Assembly (NCBI GenBank): GCA_036936605.1 | Contig: JAUPFV010000005.1 | Span: forward strand, 191,764,958 to 191,828,957 | Reading direction: 5' to 3' | Source of the DNA: Limnanthes douglasii subsp. nivea | Taxonomy: Eukaryota; Streptophyta; Magnoliopsida; Brassicales; Limnanthaceae | DNA length: 64,000 nucleotides | In this document: positions 52,917 through 64,000 of the stretch, piece after piece | Numbering within the stretch: the first letter of the stretch is position 1 | Layout: each line of letters begins with the position of its first letter | The notes under the pieces: model-generated | Told to the model about the DNA's origin: nothing | Database searches by the model: none | The model's input: only the letters and a program-made list of their open reading frames with translations | Program-made: the position numbers and the translations under genes

Positions 52917-54621
52917 TTTTTTTTGGGTAGAAATATTTAAATAAATAGAGAGTTCGTACAAATACCTGTGGCATACCTCGTACAGATACAAAAGATAAAT
53001 GAAACTGATACAAAAGTACAAGATGGCCGAGGTATAAACAGTAATAATGTCGGCATAACTACTTAGATAGAAATAAAAGAGCGGAGGTGGGAACAATATA
53101 GAAATAAAATAGCGGAGGTGGGAACAATATCACTGAGCATCCGTGACGACCTCATGAAAGCTCCAGAGGTAAGGACTCTGTAAGGTCTTAAACGAAGTGT
53201 CTGGGCAATCAAGAATACCTGTAATAAGAGAAGGAGATAGTTAGGGGTAAGTAGTTACGAACGTTAGCAAATCCTGGAATCATGGAATCTGAACCGAAGA
53301 TCAGAGTAGATTCGGTGAGAAACCAGGGAGGCGAGGGCATGAGGGGAACCGAAGATTCTTGAATTCCTCTCCTTCCAAACGTGGTAGATAACCGCGCCAA
53401 AACTAGTGTGCCAGAGATGGTGGTTTCGAGATTGAGACCAGTTTGACGCCTCATTAATCCAAGACTCCTAGATAGAGTGAGTTAAAGGAAAACCCAATTT
53501 TGAACTGGCTTGAGTCCAAATACTCTGAGCGAAACTACAGTCAAAGAGGAGATGAGCTGAGGTTTCCAGTGCAGAGTTACAAAGTACACAGTCAGTCGGG
53601 GTCTTATAGCCCCAACTGAGCAACTTATCCCTAGTGGATAGTTTGTTTTGGATAGCAAGCCAAAGGATAAAAGAATGTCGAGGAATGTTGTATATATTCC
53701 ATACTAACCCGGTCCACCTCACTACTGGGTTGGGCTTACGAATGGCAGTGTAGGTATCCTGGATGGTGAATGTGATGCAACCAGTTTTCGCATTCCAATA
53801 ATGGACATCTTGAGCAGAGATGTTAGGAGGAGGAGGGAGGGGAGGAGCTTGTTGATCTCCTTGAGATTAGCGTTGCTTCTAGATCGAACGGGTCCATAGT
53901 GATTTACAATGGAGGTAGAGATAAGCCATGGGTCGAACCAGAAACATGTTGTCGAGCCATTCCCGATAGCCACCCTGTACAAGTTGCTCGCCAAAGGTCA
54001 AAGCCGGAGAATTTTCCTCCAAATCCAAGAGGGGGAGGATCCGAGAGGAAGATCCCATAAATTTTTATTTTTGATTTTTTCCAATTTAATCCAATCACTC
54101 GAGATCGAGTGATTATTATTACTAATAACAGACCAAAGGTGTTTAAGGACACCCGCCTGATTCCAGATTTTGAGGTCTATGATCCCAAAGCCGCCCTCTT
54201 TCGTGGGAGAGGTAACTTTAGACCAGGCTATTTTAGCGCCGTGGGTTTTCATGGAAGAACCCGACCAGAGAAATCGATAAAGGTATTAAGAAAGCTCTTT
54301 TATAATCCTGGAGGGGAGAATGAAAATGGAGGACCAATAAACTTGTCTGGAAAAGAGGACATATTTGATAAGCTGGAGTCTGCCCGCATATGATAGATGT
54401 TTGGAAGTCCAAGAGTCTATCTGAGCGGTGATTTTGTGAAGAAGGGGACGACAGTCTGTATCGATAAGACACCATGTAAAGAGGGGAACTCCCAAGTATT
54501 TTACTGGGGGTCTCGATTGACGATAACGGAGTAGGAGGGGGAGGAGATGCATTTGATGATCCAATTGATCATCTGATCGGGAAAATTAATAGACACCAGA
54601 ATGTCTAGTATGAGATGCCAA
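52917..54621 (-). pseudogene. L1 ORF2, left part (RT remainder, thumb, zf-RVT) and 3' region
   Basis: Minus strand, continuing from 63303 after removal of the Athila element. It opens WHLILDILVSINFPDQMINW (RT palm, before the catalytic site), then after SYSVIVN jumps directly to PVKYLGVPL. The stretch that normally lies between, including the catalytic F/Y-A-D-D motif, is deleted. It then reads WSSIFILPSRIIKELS, KEGGFGIIDLKIWNQAGVLKHL, and AIGNGSTTCFWFDPWLIS. The zf-RVT motif follows at 53720-53470 (GLVWNIYNIPRHSFILWLAI, CVLCNSALETSAHLLFDCSF). The 3' side has a 31-bp tandem pair (53070-53131) and a run of eight T at 52917-52924 that may be the poly-A tail. Same L1 family as 50879-51996. Confidence 0.82.
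53070..53131 (-). repeat. 31-bp tandem duplication in the L1 3' region
   Basis: GAAATAAAAGAGCGGAGGTG... at 53070-53100 and GAAATAAAATAGCGGAGGTG... at 53101-53131, two mismatches. Confidence 0.9.
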
Positions 54622-54626
54622 CGCAC

Positions 54627-56610
54627 TGATAAGTGCATTTCATATCACTTATTACGCCTCCATTATTCTTAAAATCGTCATCGGATCTCAAATATTCGTT
54701 GAGTTTTAACGTATTTTTCCAGTATTCTTAAAGACGTTTGTGCTGCGGGTAAATTGTGATAATATTAATAAATTTGGGGTTGAAAGTGAAGAATCTGGAA
54801 ATTAATGTACTTGAGGGCAATTTTGGAACAGTTGAAAAAAAAAATTGATGCTTGAAAAAATATATTTAAGTTGAAAAAAAAATATTAATGCTACGAAAAT
54901 ATATTATAACGAGTGATTTTCCAAAAAAATATATATTAATGCTTGAAATATATTATGACGAGTGATTTTCCAAAAAATATATATTAATGCTTGAAAAATA
55001 TATTAATGTTGAAAAAAAAGGAAAATATATTTTCTAAGATATTGTTTAAAATATTAAATTAAGAAAAAAATATTAAAGCAAATCATAAAAGAAAATTAAT
55101 GCTGAATTAAGAAAAAAACATTAGATTAATGCGAATATTTATTTAGCTATATTGTTTAAAATATTATTTTATTAACATAAATATTTTACGATTTGTAATT
55201 TGATTTTTTTAGGAATACAAAACCGCTTTGGATTTTTTGGTGCAAAACAAGCGAGAAAAGGAAAACAAATATTATTGGTTTATTCTGCTAAACATAGACA
55301 AAGGAAAGAATTAAATAATTATACTATATAATTATATGAGTGTGGGTCCAGCGGAAGCATTTATTTAAAAGCCCAGGAGAAAGAAAGAAAGGCAATGGGC
55401 TTCTTAGGTTTTCACGAGAAAAGTTATAAATAACAGAGACGGACAGAAGGGAGAGGAGGCACTGATTGAGTTTGCGGCAAAATACAAAATAGAGACGAAA
55501 AGAAAAGACTATTGGTGAGAAAGAAAAACACAAGTGGCCGACTGACTCGATTTAGGGTCGCTTTTGGGTTTCCTTTGGGGAGAGTAGAGAAACGAAAAGG
55601 AGATTGGCTGTCACTAATTACCTTTGGTTTACGGCAACGACAAACCACTGAAGAAAAAGTATTTGGTGATTTTTTCGATCGGCAGAGGAGCAGGTGGCAG
55701 CTGTTTTGGATTTTCAGTCGGCAGGAGGCAGGCAGTTTTTCGGTTTAACTTTCTCTAAACTTTTGTTCGGTTTAACTTTCTCTAAAAAATTTATTCGTTT
55801 GTTTTTTACATTCTTCCTAAACAATTATGTTAACTTTTGCATCCATGATGATGATTTGTTCGATTATGAACTAATCATTGTCATGGAACCTTAGCGGATT
55901 TGTTTGAATAATATTTAGGGTTTATTGCTTCATTGATTTTTTTTAGATATGTTTATCGGTTACCTAGTATGGTTGTGTTTTTTTCGTTAGATGCGTCGCG
56001 AACATCTAGTTTGTTTATCTTTAATGAATGCGAAAGTAGATTTAAGGGTTTAGAACTTGTCATGCTAGCATAGGTTCTTGAATGATTCATATCGTGATTG
56101 TTCATGATTCGTAATATGTCATTAACCATATCATATTACCCTATGTAATCGAAATAGGTAACTTGTGCTTAAAACCAATTGTACCTCAATTCATATAGAC
56201 ATATAGGATTGTCATGCATGCGGTGTCTGCTTAACTGCTATCTCTTTTGTGGTTGTTTAAGTGGTTTGGTTTACGTGTACTGAAAGGTAGCGTATTCTGA
56301 TTTTGTGTTATCTGATTAGTAATCGTAGTTATCTTACATATTGATTAAGTATATTAATACTCTGAGTAAAATAAACAATGAAGTTAGGGTTCCATGTTTT
56401 CTCTCGCATAAGTTAATCTCGTTAGTTAATTTGCTTAGTTATATTCATTCACCCATACTTTATTATTTGTTCCAGCAGTAGTCTAATAATCATACATTGT
56501 TGCATAAGTAAATTTTTGTCTTATACACCTAGTCTTCATGGAAACGATCTTTCTTACTTATTACTTGCTACGATTTGACCGCGTATACTTGCGTGAGAAA
56601 AGGACTAACA
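54627..56610 (+). repeat. 5' LTR of Athila-F
   Basis: 1984 bp. Closely matches 61257-63297. Contains two tandem ATTATGACGAGTGATTTTCC-type units (54905-54990) where the 3' LTR has three. Several chance open frames (for example 55512-55748) recur in both LTRs. Confidence 0.92.
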
Positions 56611-56612
56611 AG

Positions 56613-56634
56613 TTTTTGGCGCCGTTGGTGGGGA
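56613..56634 (+). promoter_or_regulatory. Primer-binding site of Athila-F
   Basis: TTTTTGGCGCCGTTGGTGGG shortly after the LTR. TTGGCGCCGTTGCCGGGGA-like sites are usual for Athila elements (often linked to an aspartate tRNA). Confidence 0.8.
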
Positions 56635-56754
56635 CTCGGTGTTATTTGACAGTTTTATTGCTTATCAGCAGGGGTCGTTATAAAACTACTGACTTGATTC
56701 GGTTACTTGCTTTTCGAGTATTTCTTGTGCTTCAGGTACTTGAGCGTGTATACA

Positions 56755-57731
56755 ATGGGAGATCTAGCTCCAAAAGCACTCATGGAGTACTCTCAACCAA
56801 AGATCATGGATATTCAGTCTAGCATTGTCAGTCCCAATATCGCTGCCAATAATTTTGAGATTAAACCCAGCACTATTCAGATGATGCAGAATTCTTGTCA
56901 GTTTGGGGGAGCTTCATCTGAGGATCCTAATATGCACATTATGACCTTCCTTGAAATCTGTGATACTTTCAAGTTCAATGGTGTTTCAGATGATGCCATA
57001 AGACTGAGACTCTTCCCATTTTCTCTGAGGGACAAAGCTAAGAGCTGGTTACACTCTTTACCAGCAGGCTCGATCACTACTTGGGATATACTAGCACAGA
57101 CATTTCTCTCAAAATTATTTCCTATGACAAGAACAGCCGCCTTGAGGAATGCTATTACTCAGTTTTCTCAGTCATATGGTGAATCTTTAAGTGAAGTTTG
57201 GGAGCGTTACAAGGAGATGCTCAGAAAATGTCCTCATCATGGGATGCCTGAATGGTTAGTAATAAATTGCTTCTATAATGGGTTGGGTGCGCAAACAAGT
57301 CCCATGGTCGATGTTGCATCTGGGGGAGCCTTATTAACGAAAAGCTATAAGGAAGCTCATGAGCTCCTTGAGATTATGGCTGCTAATGAATTCCAGAACC
57401 CTTCTCAGAGACAGTCACAACATAAAGTAGCTGGTATTCCTAACGTAGACACTGCCACTGCTTTAGCAGCTCAACTTGAAGCTCTAAACATGAAGGTAGA
57501 TTCTTTGACTAAACTAGGGGTACAGCAGGTAGCTAGTGTGTGCGAGATTTGTGCTGGAGGGCATGACACTCAATAATGCCCAATATCTACTGAGTCAGTG
57601 CAATTTTTGAGTAACTTTCAGAGGCAGAATCAACAACCAATCTCAAACACCTATCACCCAAGCAACAGAAATCATCCGAACTTCAGTTGGAGCATTAATC
57701 AACAAGGTAATCATCATTATGGTGCTAAGCC
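56755..57731 (+). pseudogene. Athila-F gag, first part (interrupted by solo LTR)
   Basis: ATG at 56755 (MGDLAPKALMEYSQPKIMD). The capsid domain follows: NMHIMTFLEICDTFKFNGVS, RLRLFPFSLRDKAKSWLHSL, TTWDILAQTFLSKLFP and GESLSEVWERYKEMLRKCPH, the retrotransposon gag family pattern. A knuckle-like CEICAGGHDTQ is followed by TAA (57574-57576), at a codon that is Gln in the usual form (likely C-to-T), and then CP. Downstream, NRNHPNFSWSINQQGN matches the Athila gag 'NHPNFSW' block. The Tat solo LTR splits the codon series at 57731; gag resumes at 58145. Confidence 0.88.
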
Positions 57732-58144
57732 TGATGAGTCCGAATTCTGCTTGCTCCCCGGACAGGGACAGATCGGACCTAGCTTTCCGGGCCGGACAGG
57801 CCACTTCGAACATCTAGCTAATGGGACTGTTCGAACTATGACAAAAGTACTAAAAAATCTAAACACTTCTTGACTAAGCTACTTGCTCTCCTACTTAGAG
57901 CTCATGGGTCTTTGAACATGACCCGGGTCCATTAAACATGACACGAAAGCCCATAAGGGCCCAAACATAAGGGTATAAATACCCAACCACCTGCATTAAA
58001 TGTGGGTAATGAAAATTAACTGCAACCAGCCAGCTTAATTCTCCCTCTACTCTCTACTCTAAACAAAAAACACCCACATACTTTTTTAAAACATCAAACA
58101 AATTACAAGCCTACCCTCAGGCGATAATTATCATCACCAAAGCC
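57727..58144 (+). mobile_element. Tat solo LTR with perfect TSD inside Athila-F gag
   Basis: LTR 57732-58139 (408 bp), TGATGAG...CACCA, flanked by AAGCC at 57727-57731 and 58140-58144. It shares the CATAAGGG...TATAAATACCCAACC core and the overall layout of the Tat-A and Tat-B LTRs but is a diverged subfamily with extra GC-rich sequence near its start (CCCCGGACAGGG). A solo LTR with TSD results from LTR-LTR recombination that removed the element body. Confidence 0.92.
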
Positions 58145-59802
58145 ATACACTCCTCCTGGATTTCAGCAACAAGGGCAGCAACATCAATCTCAACAGTATG
58201 CCCCAAGACAACCTCAGAATCAACATCCTGACCCGTCTCAACATTCTGTGAGAGACTCTGAATTCGAAGAGATGAAGTTAATGATTAAAATTCTGATGGT
58301 ATCTCACAAGACCTTGGAAAATCAGATTGGGCAGATGGCCAGTAACATGATTGTTAAACCTCAGGGAGTTCTTCCTAGCGACACAGAACATAATCCAGGT
58401 AAACGAGACGGCAAGGAGCAATGCCAAGCTATCACCTTGCGATCAGGAAAGGTTGTTGAGAACCCCACGGTTGAACAAGAGGTGGATTCTTCTCAAAATC
58501 AGCCCAATCTGAAAACTTCTGCTCAAAATCAGCCCTCATCTAAGGTTAATTCTGGTCAAGATCAGCCACCTAAAAAGCCATCTCAGTTAGTTGTTGAACC
58601 TACGATCTACCCTCCTCCACCTTTTCCGCAAAGGTTGCAGAAACAGAAGCTAGATGCTCAGTGGGAGATTTTTGGAGGTGTTCAAGAAGCTACACATCAA
58701 CATACCTTTTGCTGAAGCATTAGAGCAAATGCCTAGTTATGCCAAGTTCATGAAGGGAATTCTTTCGAAAAAGCTAAAGCTTGGTGATTTTGAGACAGTG
58801 GCGCTCACTGAGGAATGCAGTACGATCTTACAACAAAAATTGCCTCCCAAACTCAAAGATCCAGGAAGCTTCACTATTCCTTGTTCAATCGGCAATTTAA
58901 CCTTCAGCAAATGTTTATGTGATTTGGGAGCGAGCATCAATCTGATGCCCCTATCTGTGTTTGAGAAACTTGGGCTACCTGGGCCAAAACCGACTAATAT
59001 CTCTTTGCAGCTGGCTGATCGTTCTATCACATATCCTCGTGGGATCGTAGAAGATGTCTTAGTAAAGGTAGACAAGCTCATCTTTCCTGCTGACTTCGTT
59101 ATCTTGGATTTTGAAGAGGACAAAAACATCCCCATAATCATGGGAAGGCCATTCTTGGCTACGGGAAAAACTTTTATTGATGTCCAAAAAGGGGAGCTCA
59201 CTATGAGAGTGCAAGATCAGACTATCACTTTCCACTTTTTCAAGGCTATGCAATCCCCAATAGAGGATGAGGAATGTTTCAGGTTGGATACGGTCGATTC
59301 TTTGCACAGTAATGAGTTGGATCAGTTCTCGAGTTCAAATGCTCTAGGCAGAGTTCTACATGGTGAATCTGACTTCGAAGACGAAGAAATATCCGAATGT
59401 GTTCAACTACTACAGGAAGCCCCGTATCAAAAGAGGCTCAATATTCTACATGAGTCGCTCGTATTGGGTGATCTTAAGGATTCTCAGGAAAGACTTAAAC
59501 CTTCTCTACAAGAAGCTCCTAAACTTGAACTCAAACCACTACCAGATCATCTCAGGTATGCTTTCTTAGGAGAGGCATCTACATTACCTATTATTATTGC
59601 ATCTAACCTTTCAGGTAGTGAGGAAGAAAAGCTATTAAGAGTTCTGGGGAAGTTTAAATCAGCCATTGGTTGGACCATAGCAGATATCAGAAGATGTATA
59701 AGGAAAAAAGTCAAGAAACGACATGATATGAAGCTTGTACATAAAGCTTTTGATCCAGGCCAACTTGTTATTCTTTTCAACTCTCGTCTAAATATTTTCT
59801 GA
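58145..59802 (+). pseudogene. Athila-F gag C-terminus and protease, fused to the end of pol by deletion
   Basis: Gag tail: YTPPGFQQQGQQ, MLMVSHKTLE-like QIGQMASN and a Pro/Gln-rich linker to IYPPPPFPQRLQKQKLDAQW. There is a one-base shift near 58668, after which FLEVFKKLHINIPFAEALEQ continues in the next frame. Protease: PCSIGNLTFSKCLCDLGASINLM carries the Athila DLGASIN active site, and IMGRPFLATGKTFIDV the second block. After GWTIADIRR (about 59695), where RT should start with 'GISPSiCmHkI', the frame continues as KVKKRHDMKLVHKAFDPGQL. That is the integrase C-terminal region, so about 1,000 codons (inferred) were lost while the frame stayed open. It ends at 59802. Confidence 0.85.
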
Positions 59803-60056
59803 GGGAAGCTCAAGTCAAGGTGGTCTGGACCTTTTAAAGTCAAGACAGTATATCCACATGGAGCAGTTGAAATCTATGAGGAATCGCCAGATAAAGCATT
59901 CAAATTCAATGGTCAACGACTCAAGCATTACTATGGAAATATGGAGAACCGTGAGGCATTCAGCATCCACCTCGACACTATATGATTCCGAGTGGTATCG
60001 TCGAGCTATCGACGTTAAACAAGTGCTTCATAGGAGGCAACCCACTGGGAAACAAT
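59803..60056 (+). pseudogene. Athila-F integrase C-terminus
   Basis: Broken continuation: a frame with KSRWSGPFKVKTVYPHGAVEI and FKFNGQRLKHYYG, the standard chromodomain-less end of Athila integrases. It closes near GGCAACCCACTGGGAAAC (about 60036), the usual 'GGNP' end of this lineage. Confidence 0.75.
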
Positions 60057-61242
60057 GATCAACAATGCTGGACGAATAGGGGAGTGTTTCTTGTTTCTTT
60101 TAATTTCTTGTAGTTGCATTCATCATAGTAGTTATTCATGTTAGTCATGTTTATTTTCATATTCATGCCATGATCATATAGACTGTGTTTAGGATCGAGT
60201 TAGTCTATTAGCATAGCATTTTGTTCATGTATTTTGCGTCTTTGATCCCTTGAGTTGTTGTTTCTACTTAAGTAGCCAATGATGAAAATTATTTGGAATG
60301 ACAGTAGGAATAAAATCTAATTAGGTTGCTTGTCAGTTAGCTTGCTTGATGTAGAAGCACAATTAATACATGTAGACTCATCGATTGTTTTTATGCTAGT
60401 TACGGACACACTTGAGTATTGTTATACATAATTCTTGCTTAGGTTCAGAATTACACCTTAATCCTTTATTAACTCATGGATTGCAAAAAGATAAGTTTGG
60501 GGGAGTTAAAAGATAAATATGCGTATTATTCAGTTAGGCGTCAAAGGCTAGTAGTCGCTCGTTGACGTACGTCCTCTCGCTGGGGGATGCATATTACGAG
60601 TAGTCTAAGGGTGGAATGAGAGGGAGCGAAACGCACTCATTCCCAATCGCTGATTCAAAAAGAAAAAAACCAAAAAAGGTAAAAATTGGTTAGGATGAGC
60701 TCTTTGGTGCTCGAGTTATTAAGTTCTAGGGGACTTTGTGCCTAGTGACCTAAGACTTTTTCGGTCTGGGATCCGCTAACCTAAAGCTCGTTACATGGGC
60801 ACCATTGTATAAGTCTTTAAGGGACCTCGTCCATTGCACGGTCAAATAAGCCTTTGTGTGTCTGTATATAGAGTAAAGCATAATAAATCTTTGACAACCC
60901 CGGAGAAATATGGATGTGCAACTTGACTATGAAGAATCTAGGTTGTATTTCGTTTCTAATCTTGTAATTATTATGATGAGAACAAGTAAGGTCCATTAAT
61001 TTGTACTAAAAACATGTCGATTGAGTTTGAGCACACATGCACGCTTCTTCACTTGTATTGCTAACATTTGAGTACCTAGTTATTTCACATTCCGAGGTCA
61101 TTACATTCGTTGAGGCATTTATGCTGAATTAGTTACGGTTACTTGTTCGGGATCATTGCGTTCTTGCATTCATTTAAATTCAGTTGCATTCATGCATCAA
61201 TTGTTAAACCTGTTTTGCATTGCTTGAGGACAAGCAACGGTT
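60057..61242 (+). other. Athila-F 3' non-coding region
   Basis: About 1.2 kb without coding capacity; no env-like ORF. A second purine-rich word ATAAGTTTGGGGGAG lies at 60500. TTGAGGACAAGCAACGG just before the 3' LTR is a signature of the lineage. Confidence 0.7.
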
Positions 61243-61256
61243 TAAGTTTGGGGGTT
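61243..61256 (+). promoter_or_regulatory. Polypurine tract of Athila-F
   Basis: AAGTTTGGGGGTT directly before the TGATAAG of the 3' LTR. Confidence 0.8.
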
Positions 61257-63297
61257 TGATAAGTGCATTTCATATCACTTATTACGCTTCCATTATTCTT
61301 AAAATCGTCATCGGTTCTCAAATATTCGTTGAGTTTTAACGTATTTTTCCAGTATTCTTAAATACGCTTGTGCCGAGGGTAAATTGTGATAATATTAATA
61401 AATTTGGGGTTGAAATTGAAGAAACTGGAAATTAATGTACTTGAGGGTAATTTTGGAACAGTTGAAAACAAAGAAAAATATATTGATGCTTGAAAAAATA
61501 TATTTATGTTGAAAAAAAAATATTAATGCTACGAAAATATATTATGACGAGTGATTTTCCAAAAAAATATATTAATGCTTGAAATATATTATGACTAGTG
61601 ATTTTCTAAACAATATATATATTAATGCTTGAAATATATTATGACGAGTGATTTTCAAAAAAATATATATTAATGCTTGAAAAATATATTAATGTTGAAA
61701 AAAAAGGAAAATATATTTTCTAAGATATTGTTTAAAATATTAAATTAAGAAAAAAATATTAAAGCAAAAGATAAAAGGAAATTAATGCTGAATTAAGAAA
61801 AAACATTAGATTAATGCGAATATTTTATTTAGCTATATTGTTTAAAATATTATTTTATTTAACATAAATATTTTACGATTTGTAATTTTATTTTTTTTAG
61901 GAATACAAAACCGCTTTGGAATTTTTTTGGTGCAAAACAAGCGAGAAAAGGAAAACAAATATTATTGGTCTATTCTGCTGAACATAGACAAAGGAAAGAA
62001 TTAAATAATTATACTATATAATTATATGAGTGTGGGTCCAGCGGAAGCATTTAATTAAAAGCCCAGGAGAAAGAAAGAAAGGCAATGGGCTTCTTAGGTT
62101 TTCACGAGAAAAGTTATAAATAACAGAGACTGACAGAAGGGAGAGGGGGCACTGATTGAGTTTGCGGCAAAATACAAAACAGAGACGAAAAGAAAAGACT
62201 ATTGGTGAGAAAGAAAAACACAAGTGGCCGACTGACTCGATTTAGGGCCGGTTTTGGGTTTCCTTTGGGGAGAGTAGAGAAACGAAAAGGAGATTGGCTG
62301 TCACTAATTACCTTTGGTTTACGGCAACGACAAACCACTGAAGAAAAAGTATTTGGTGATTTTTTCGATCGGCAGAGGAGCAGGTGACAACTGTTTTGGA
62401 TTTTCAGTCGGCACGAGGCAGGTAGTTTTTCGGTCTAACTTTCTCTAAACTTTTGTTCGGTTTAACTTTCTCTAAAAAAATTATTCGTTTTTTTTACATT
62501 CTTCCTAAACAATTATGTTAACTTTTGCATCCATGATGATGATTTGTTCGATTATGAACTAATCGTTGTCATGGAACCTTAGCGGATTTGTTTGAATAAT
62601 ATTTAGGGTTTATTGCTTAATTGATTTTTTGAGATATGTTTATCGGTTACCTAGTATGGTTGTGTTTTTTTCGTTAGATGCGTCGTGAACATCTAGTTTG
62701 TTTATCTTTAATGAATGCGAAAGTAGATTTAAGGGTTTAGAACTTGTCATGCTAGCATAGGTTCTTGAATTATTCATATTGTGATTGTTCATGATTCGTA
62801 ATATGTCATTAACCATATCATATTACCCTATGTAATCGAAATAGGTAACTTGTGCTTAAAACCAATTGTACCTCAATTCATATGGACATATAGGATTTTC
62901 ATGCATGCGGTGTCTGCTTAACTGCTATCTCTTTTGTGGTTGTTTAAGTGGTTTAGTTTACGTGTACTGAAAGGTAGCGTATTCTGATTTTGTGTTATCT
63001 GATTAGTAATCGTAGTTATCGTACATATTGATTAAGTATATTAATACTCTGAGTAAAATAAACAATGAAGTTAGGGTTCCATGTTTTCTCTCGCATAAGT
63101 TAATCTCGTTAGTTAATTTTCTTAGTTATATTCATTCACCCATACTTTATTATTTGTTCCAGCAGTAGTCTAATAATCATACATTGTTGCATAAGTAAAT
63201 TTTTGTCTTATACACCTAGTCTTTGTGGGAACGATCTTTCTTACTTATTACTTGCTACGATTTGACTGCGTATACTTGCGTGAGAAAAAGACTAACA
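61257..63297 (+). repeat. 3' LTR of Athila-F
   Basis: 2041 bp, TGATAAG...GACTAACA, followed by the TSD CGCAC. Has three ATTATGAC(G/T)AGTGATTTTC units (61540-61660), one more than the 5' LTR. Confidence 0.92.
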
Positions 63298-63302
63298 CGC
63301 AC

Positions 63303-64000
63303 GCTATCAAAAGTATTCTTAAGATCAATCTTTAGAGTAACCCTTCTGCCATAAGCATTAGAGTGATATCCTCTAATGAGTTCTTGGGAAAGAAGGATGT
63401 TTTCCGAGATGTTTCTTCCCGAGACAAACGCCAATTGTGAATTTTCAATAAGATAAAGAAATGTGTCTTTAATTCTATTGGCTAAATTTTTGGAGATTAT
63501 CTTATAGACAACATTACAAAGAGAAATAGGCCTAAAATCAGTTGCCTCCGAATGGGATTCCTTTTTGGGAATAAGGGAAATTGAGGTGGAGTTCCAAGCG
63601 GAATTGATGGTACCAGTTTGGAAAAACTCCAGGACACCGTTACAGATGTCCTCCCCAACCACATTCCAAGAGGTTTTGAAGAAGAAAGAATTAAAACCAT
63701 CAGGGCCAGACGCCTTGTTGCTATCAATGCTAAAAAGGGCAAACTTGATCTCCTCACGAGAGATCTCGCGGACCATATGGGTCTTATCACGATCTTTGAC
63801 TTTGCTAGTAAGAAGAGAGGCCACTTTTTCCAACCCCGTGTAATGCTCAGGATGACGGACCCCTAAAGAGTTTTCGAAGTAGCTGACAAAGATTTTTGAG
63901 ATACTAACGGGAGAAGAAACAGAAAGTCCCTGATCATTATTGATTGAAACAATTTTATTTCGGAGGAGTCGAGTTTTAATACTATTGTGAAATAATTTTG
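63303..64000 (-). pseudogene. L1 ORF2, reverse transcriptase N-terminal half (continues past window end)
   Basis: Open on the minus strand for essentially the whole stretch. From the window end it reads a linker before RT with [19 protein letters not shown], then RT blocks: [20 protein letters not shown] (the S-P/G-PDG block), [80 protein letters not shown] and [12 protein letters not shown] at the Athila junction. Usual plant L1 enzymes read 'KIDLqKAYDsV' there. The frame continues in phase into 54621 once Athila-F and one CGCAC are removed. The endonuclease domain and ORF1 would lie beyond 64000. Confidence 0.88.

Larger units (their letters stand above)
54627..63297 (+). mobile_element. 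Athila-type gypsy element with large pol deletion ('Athila-F')
   Basis: Perfect 5-bp TSD CGCAC (54622-54626 and 63298-63302). Long LTRs (1984 and 2041 bp) start TGATAAGTGCATTTC and end GACTAACA. Between them lie a TTGGCGCCGTT primer-binding site, a gag-protease gene, the extreme C-terminus of integrase and about 1.2 kb of non-coding 3' sequence, then a polypurine tract. RT, RNase H and nearly all integrase are missing. The element interrupts an L1. A Tat solo LTR (57732-58139) was later inserted in gag. Confidence 0.93.

Noticed and set aside
55512..55748. 78-codon frame in the Athila-F LTR, repeated at 62202
   Set aside because: Present twice only because the LTR is repeated; the 3' copy is cut short by a stop.
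1..64000. tRNA, rRNA or organelle-derived segments
   Set aside because: Looked for T-loop GGTTCGAATCC-type words, 5S-like blocks and chloroplast/mitochondrial gene motifs while reading; none seen convincingly, though a covariance-model scan was not possible.

Overview
The window looks like repeat-rich heterochromatin from a flowering plant, probably a eudicot. It is AT-rich and built almost entirely of nested, decayed transposable elements. Families recognisable from their protein motifs are Ty1-copia, Ty3-gypsy of the Tat and Athila types, L1-type LINEs and a hAT transposon. I see no intact host gene. One pair of exon-like blocks (14720-15016, minus strand) may be a host gene fragment.

Layout. 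1-4413: a decayed hAT transposase, an AT-rich tandem repeat, and a short minus-strand segment with the promoter layout of a plant U-snRNA gene. 4419-14600: a copia element (copia-1) with LTRs and near-matching 5-bp target-site duplications (TSDs). It was invaded by a Tat-type gypsy element (Tat-A), and the locus was then rearranged so that the Tat LTR, its TSD and 397 bp of copia flank occur twice. 14606-20700: possible host exons, then an L1 fragment split by copia-2 (15786-20415, perfect TSD). 20700-24800: unassigned sequence and a heavily decayed copia relic. 24830-35190: two very old Athila-like elements sharing one LTR family. 35330-38920: two diverged tandem copies of a minus-strand gypsy gag region. 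39622-49653: Tat-B, the most complete gypsy element, with gag, protease, reverse transcriptase (RT), two RNase H domains, integrase, and a long antisense gene between pol and the 3' LTR. 50879-54621: two L1 copies lying tail to tail. 54627-63297: an Athila element with perfect TSD that lacks RT and most of integrase, carries a Tat solo LTR inside gag, and itself interrupts the second L1, which resumes at 63303 and runs off the window.

How the parts relate. All autonomous functions are broken by stops, frameshifts or deletions. The nesting gives clear relative ages: L1, then Athila, then the Tat solo LTR; copia-1, then Tat-A, then rearrangement; L1, then copia-2.

The most interesting component is the antisense gene found in both Tat-A and Tat-B. 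It has a conserved coding layout (a domain resembling the putative gypsy-type transposon family, then a coiled coil), a conserved GT-AG intron, a conserved TATA box about 100 bp before the start codon and a conserved G-box further upstream. Homology calls come from reading motifs and comparing segments by eye; no database search was run.
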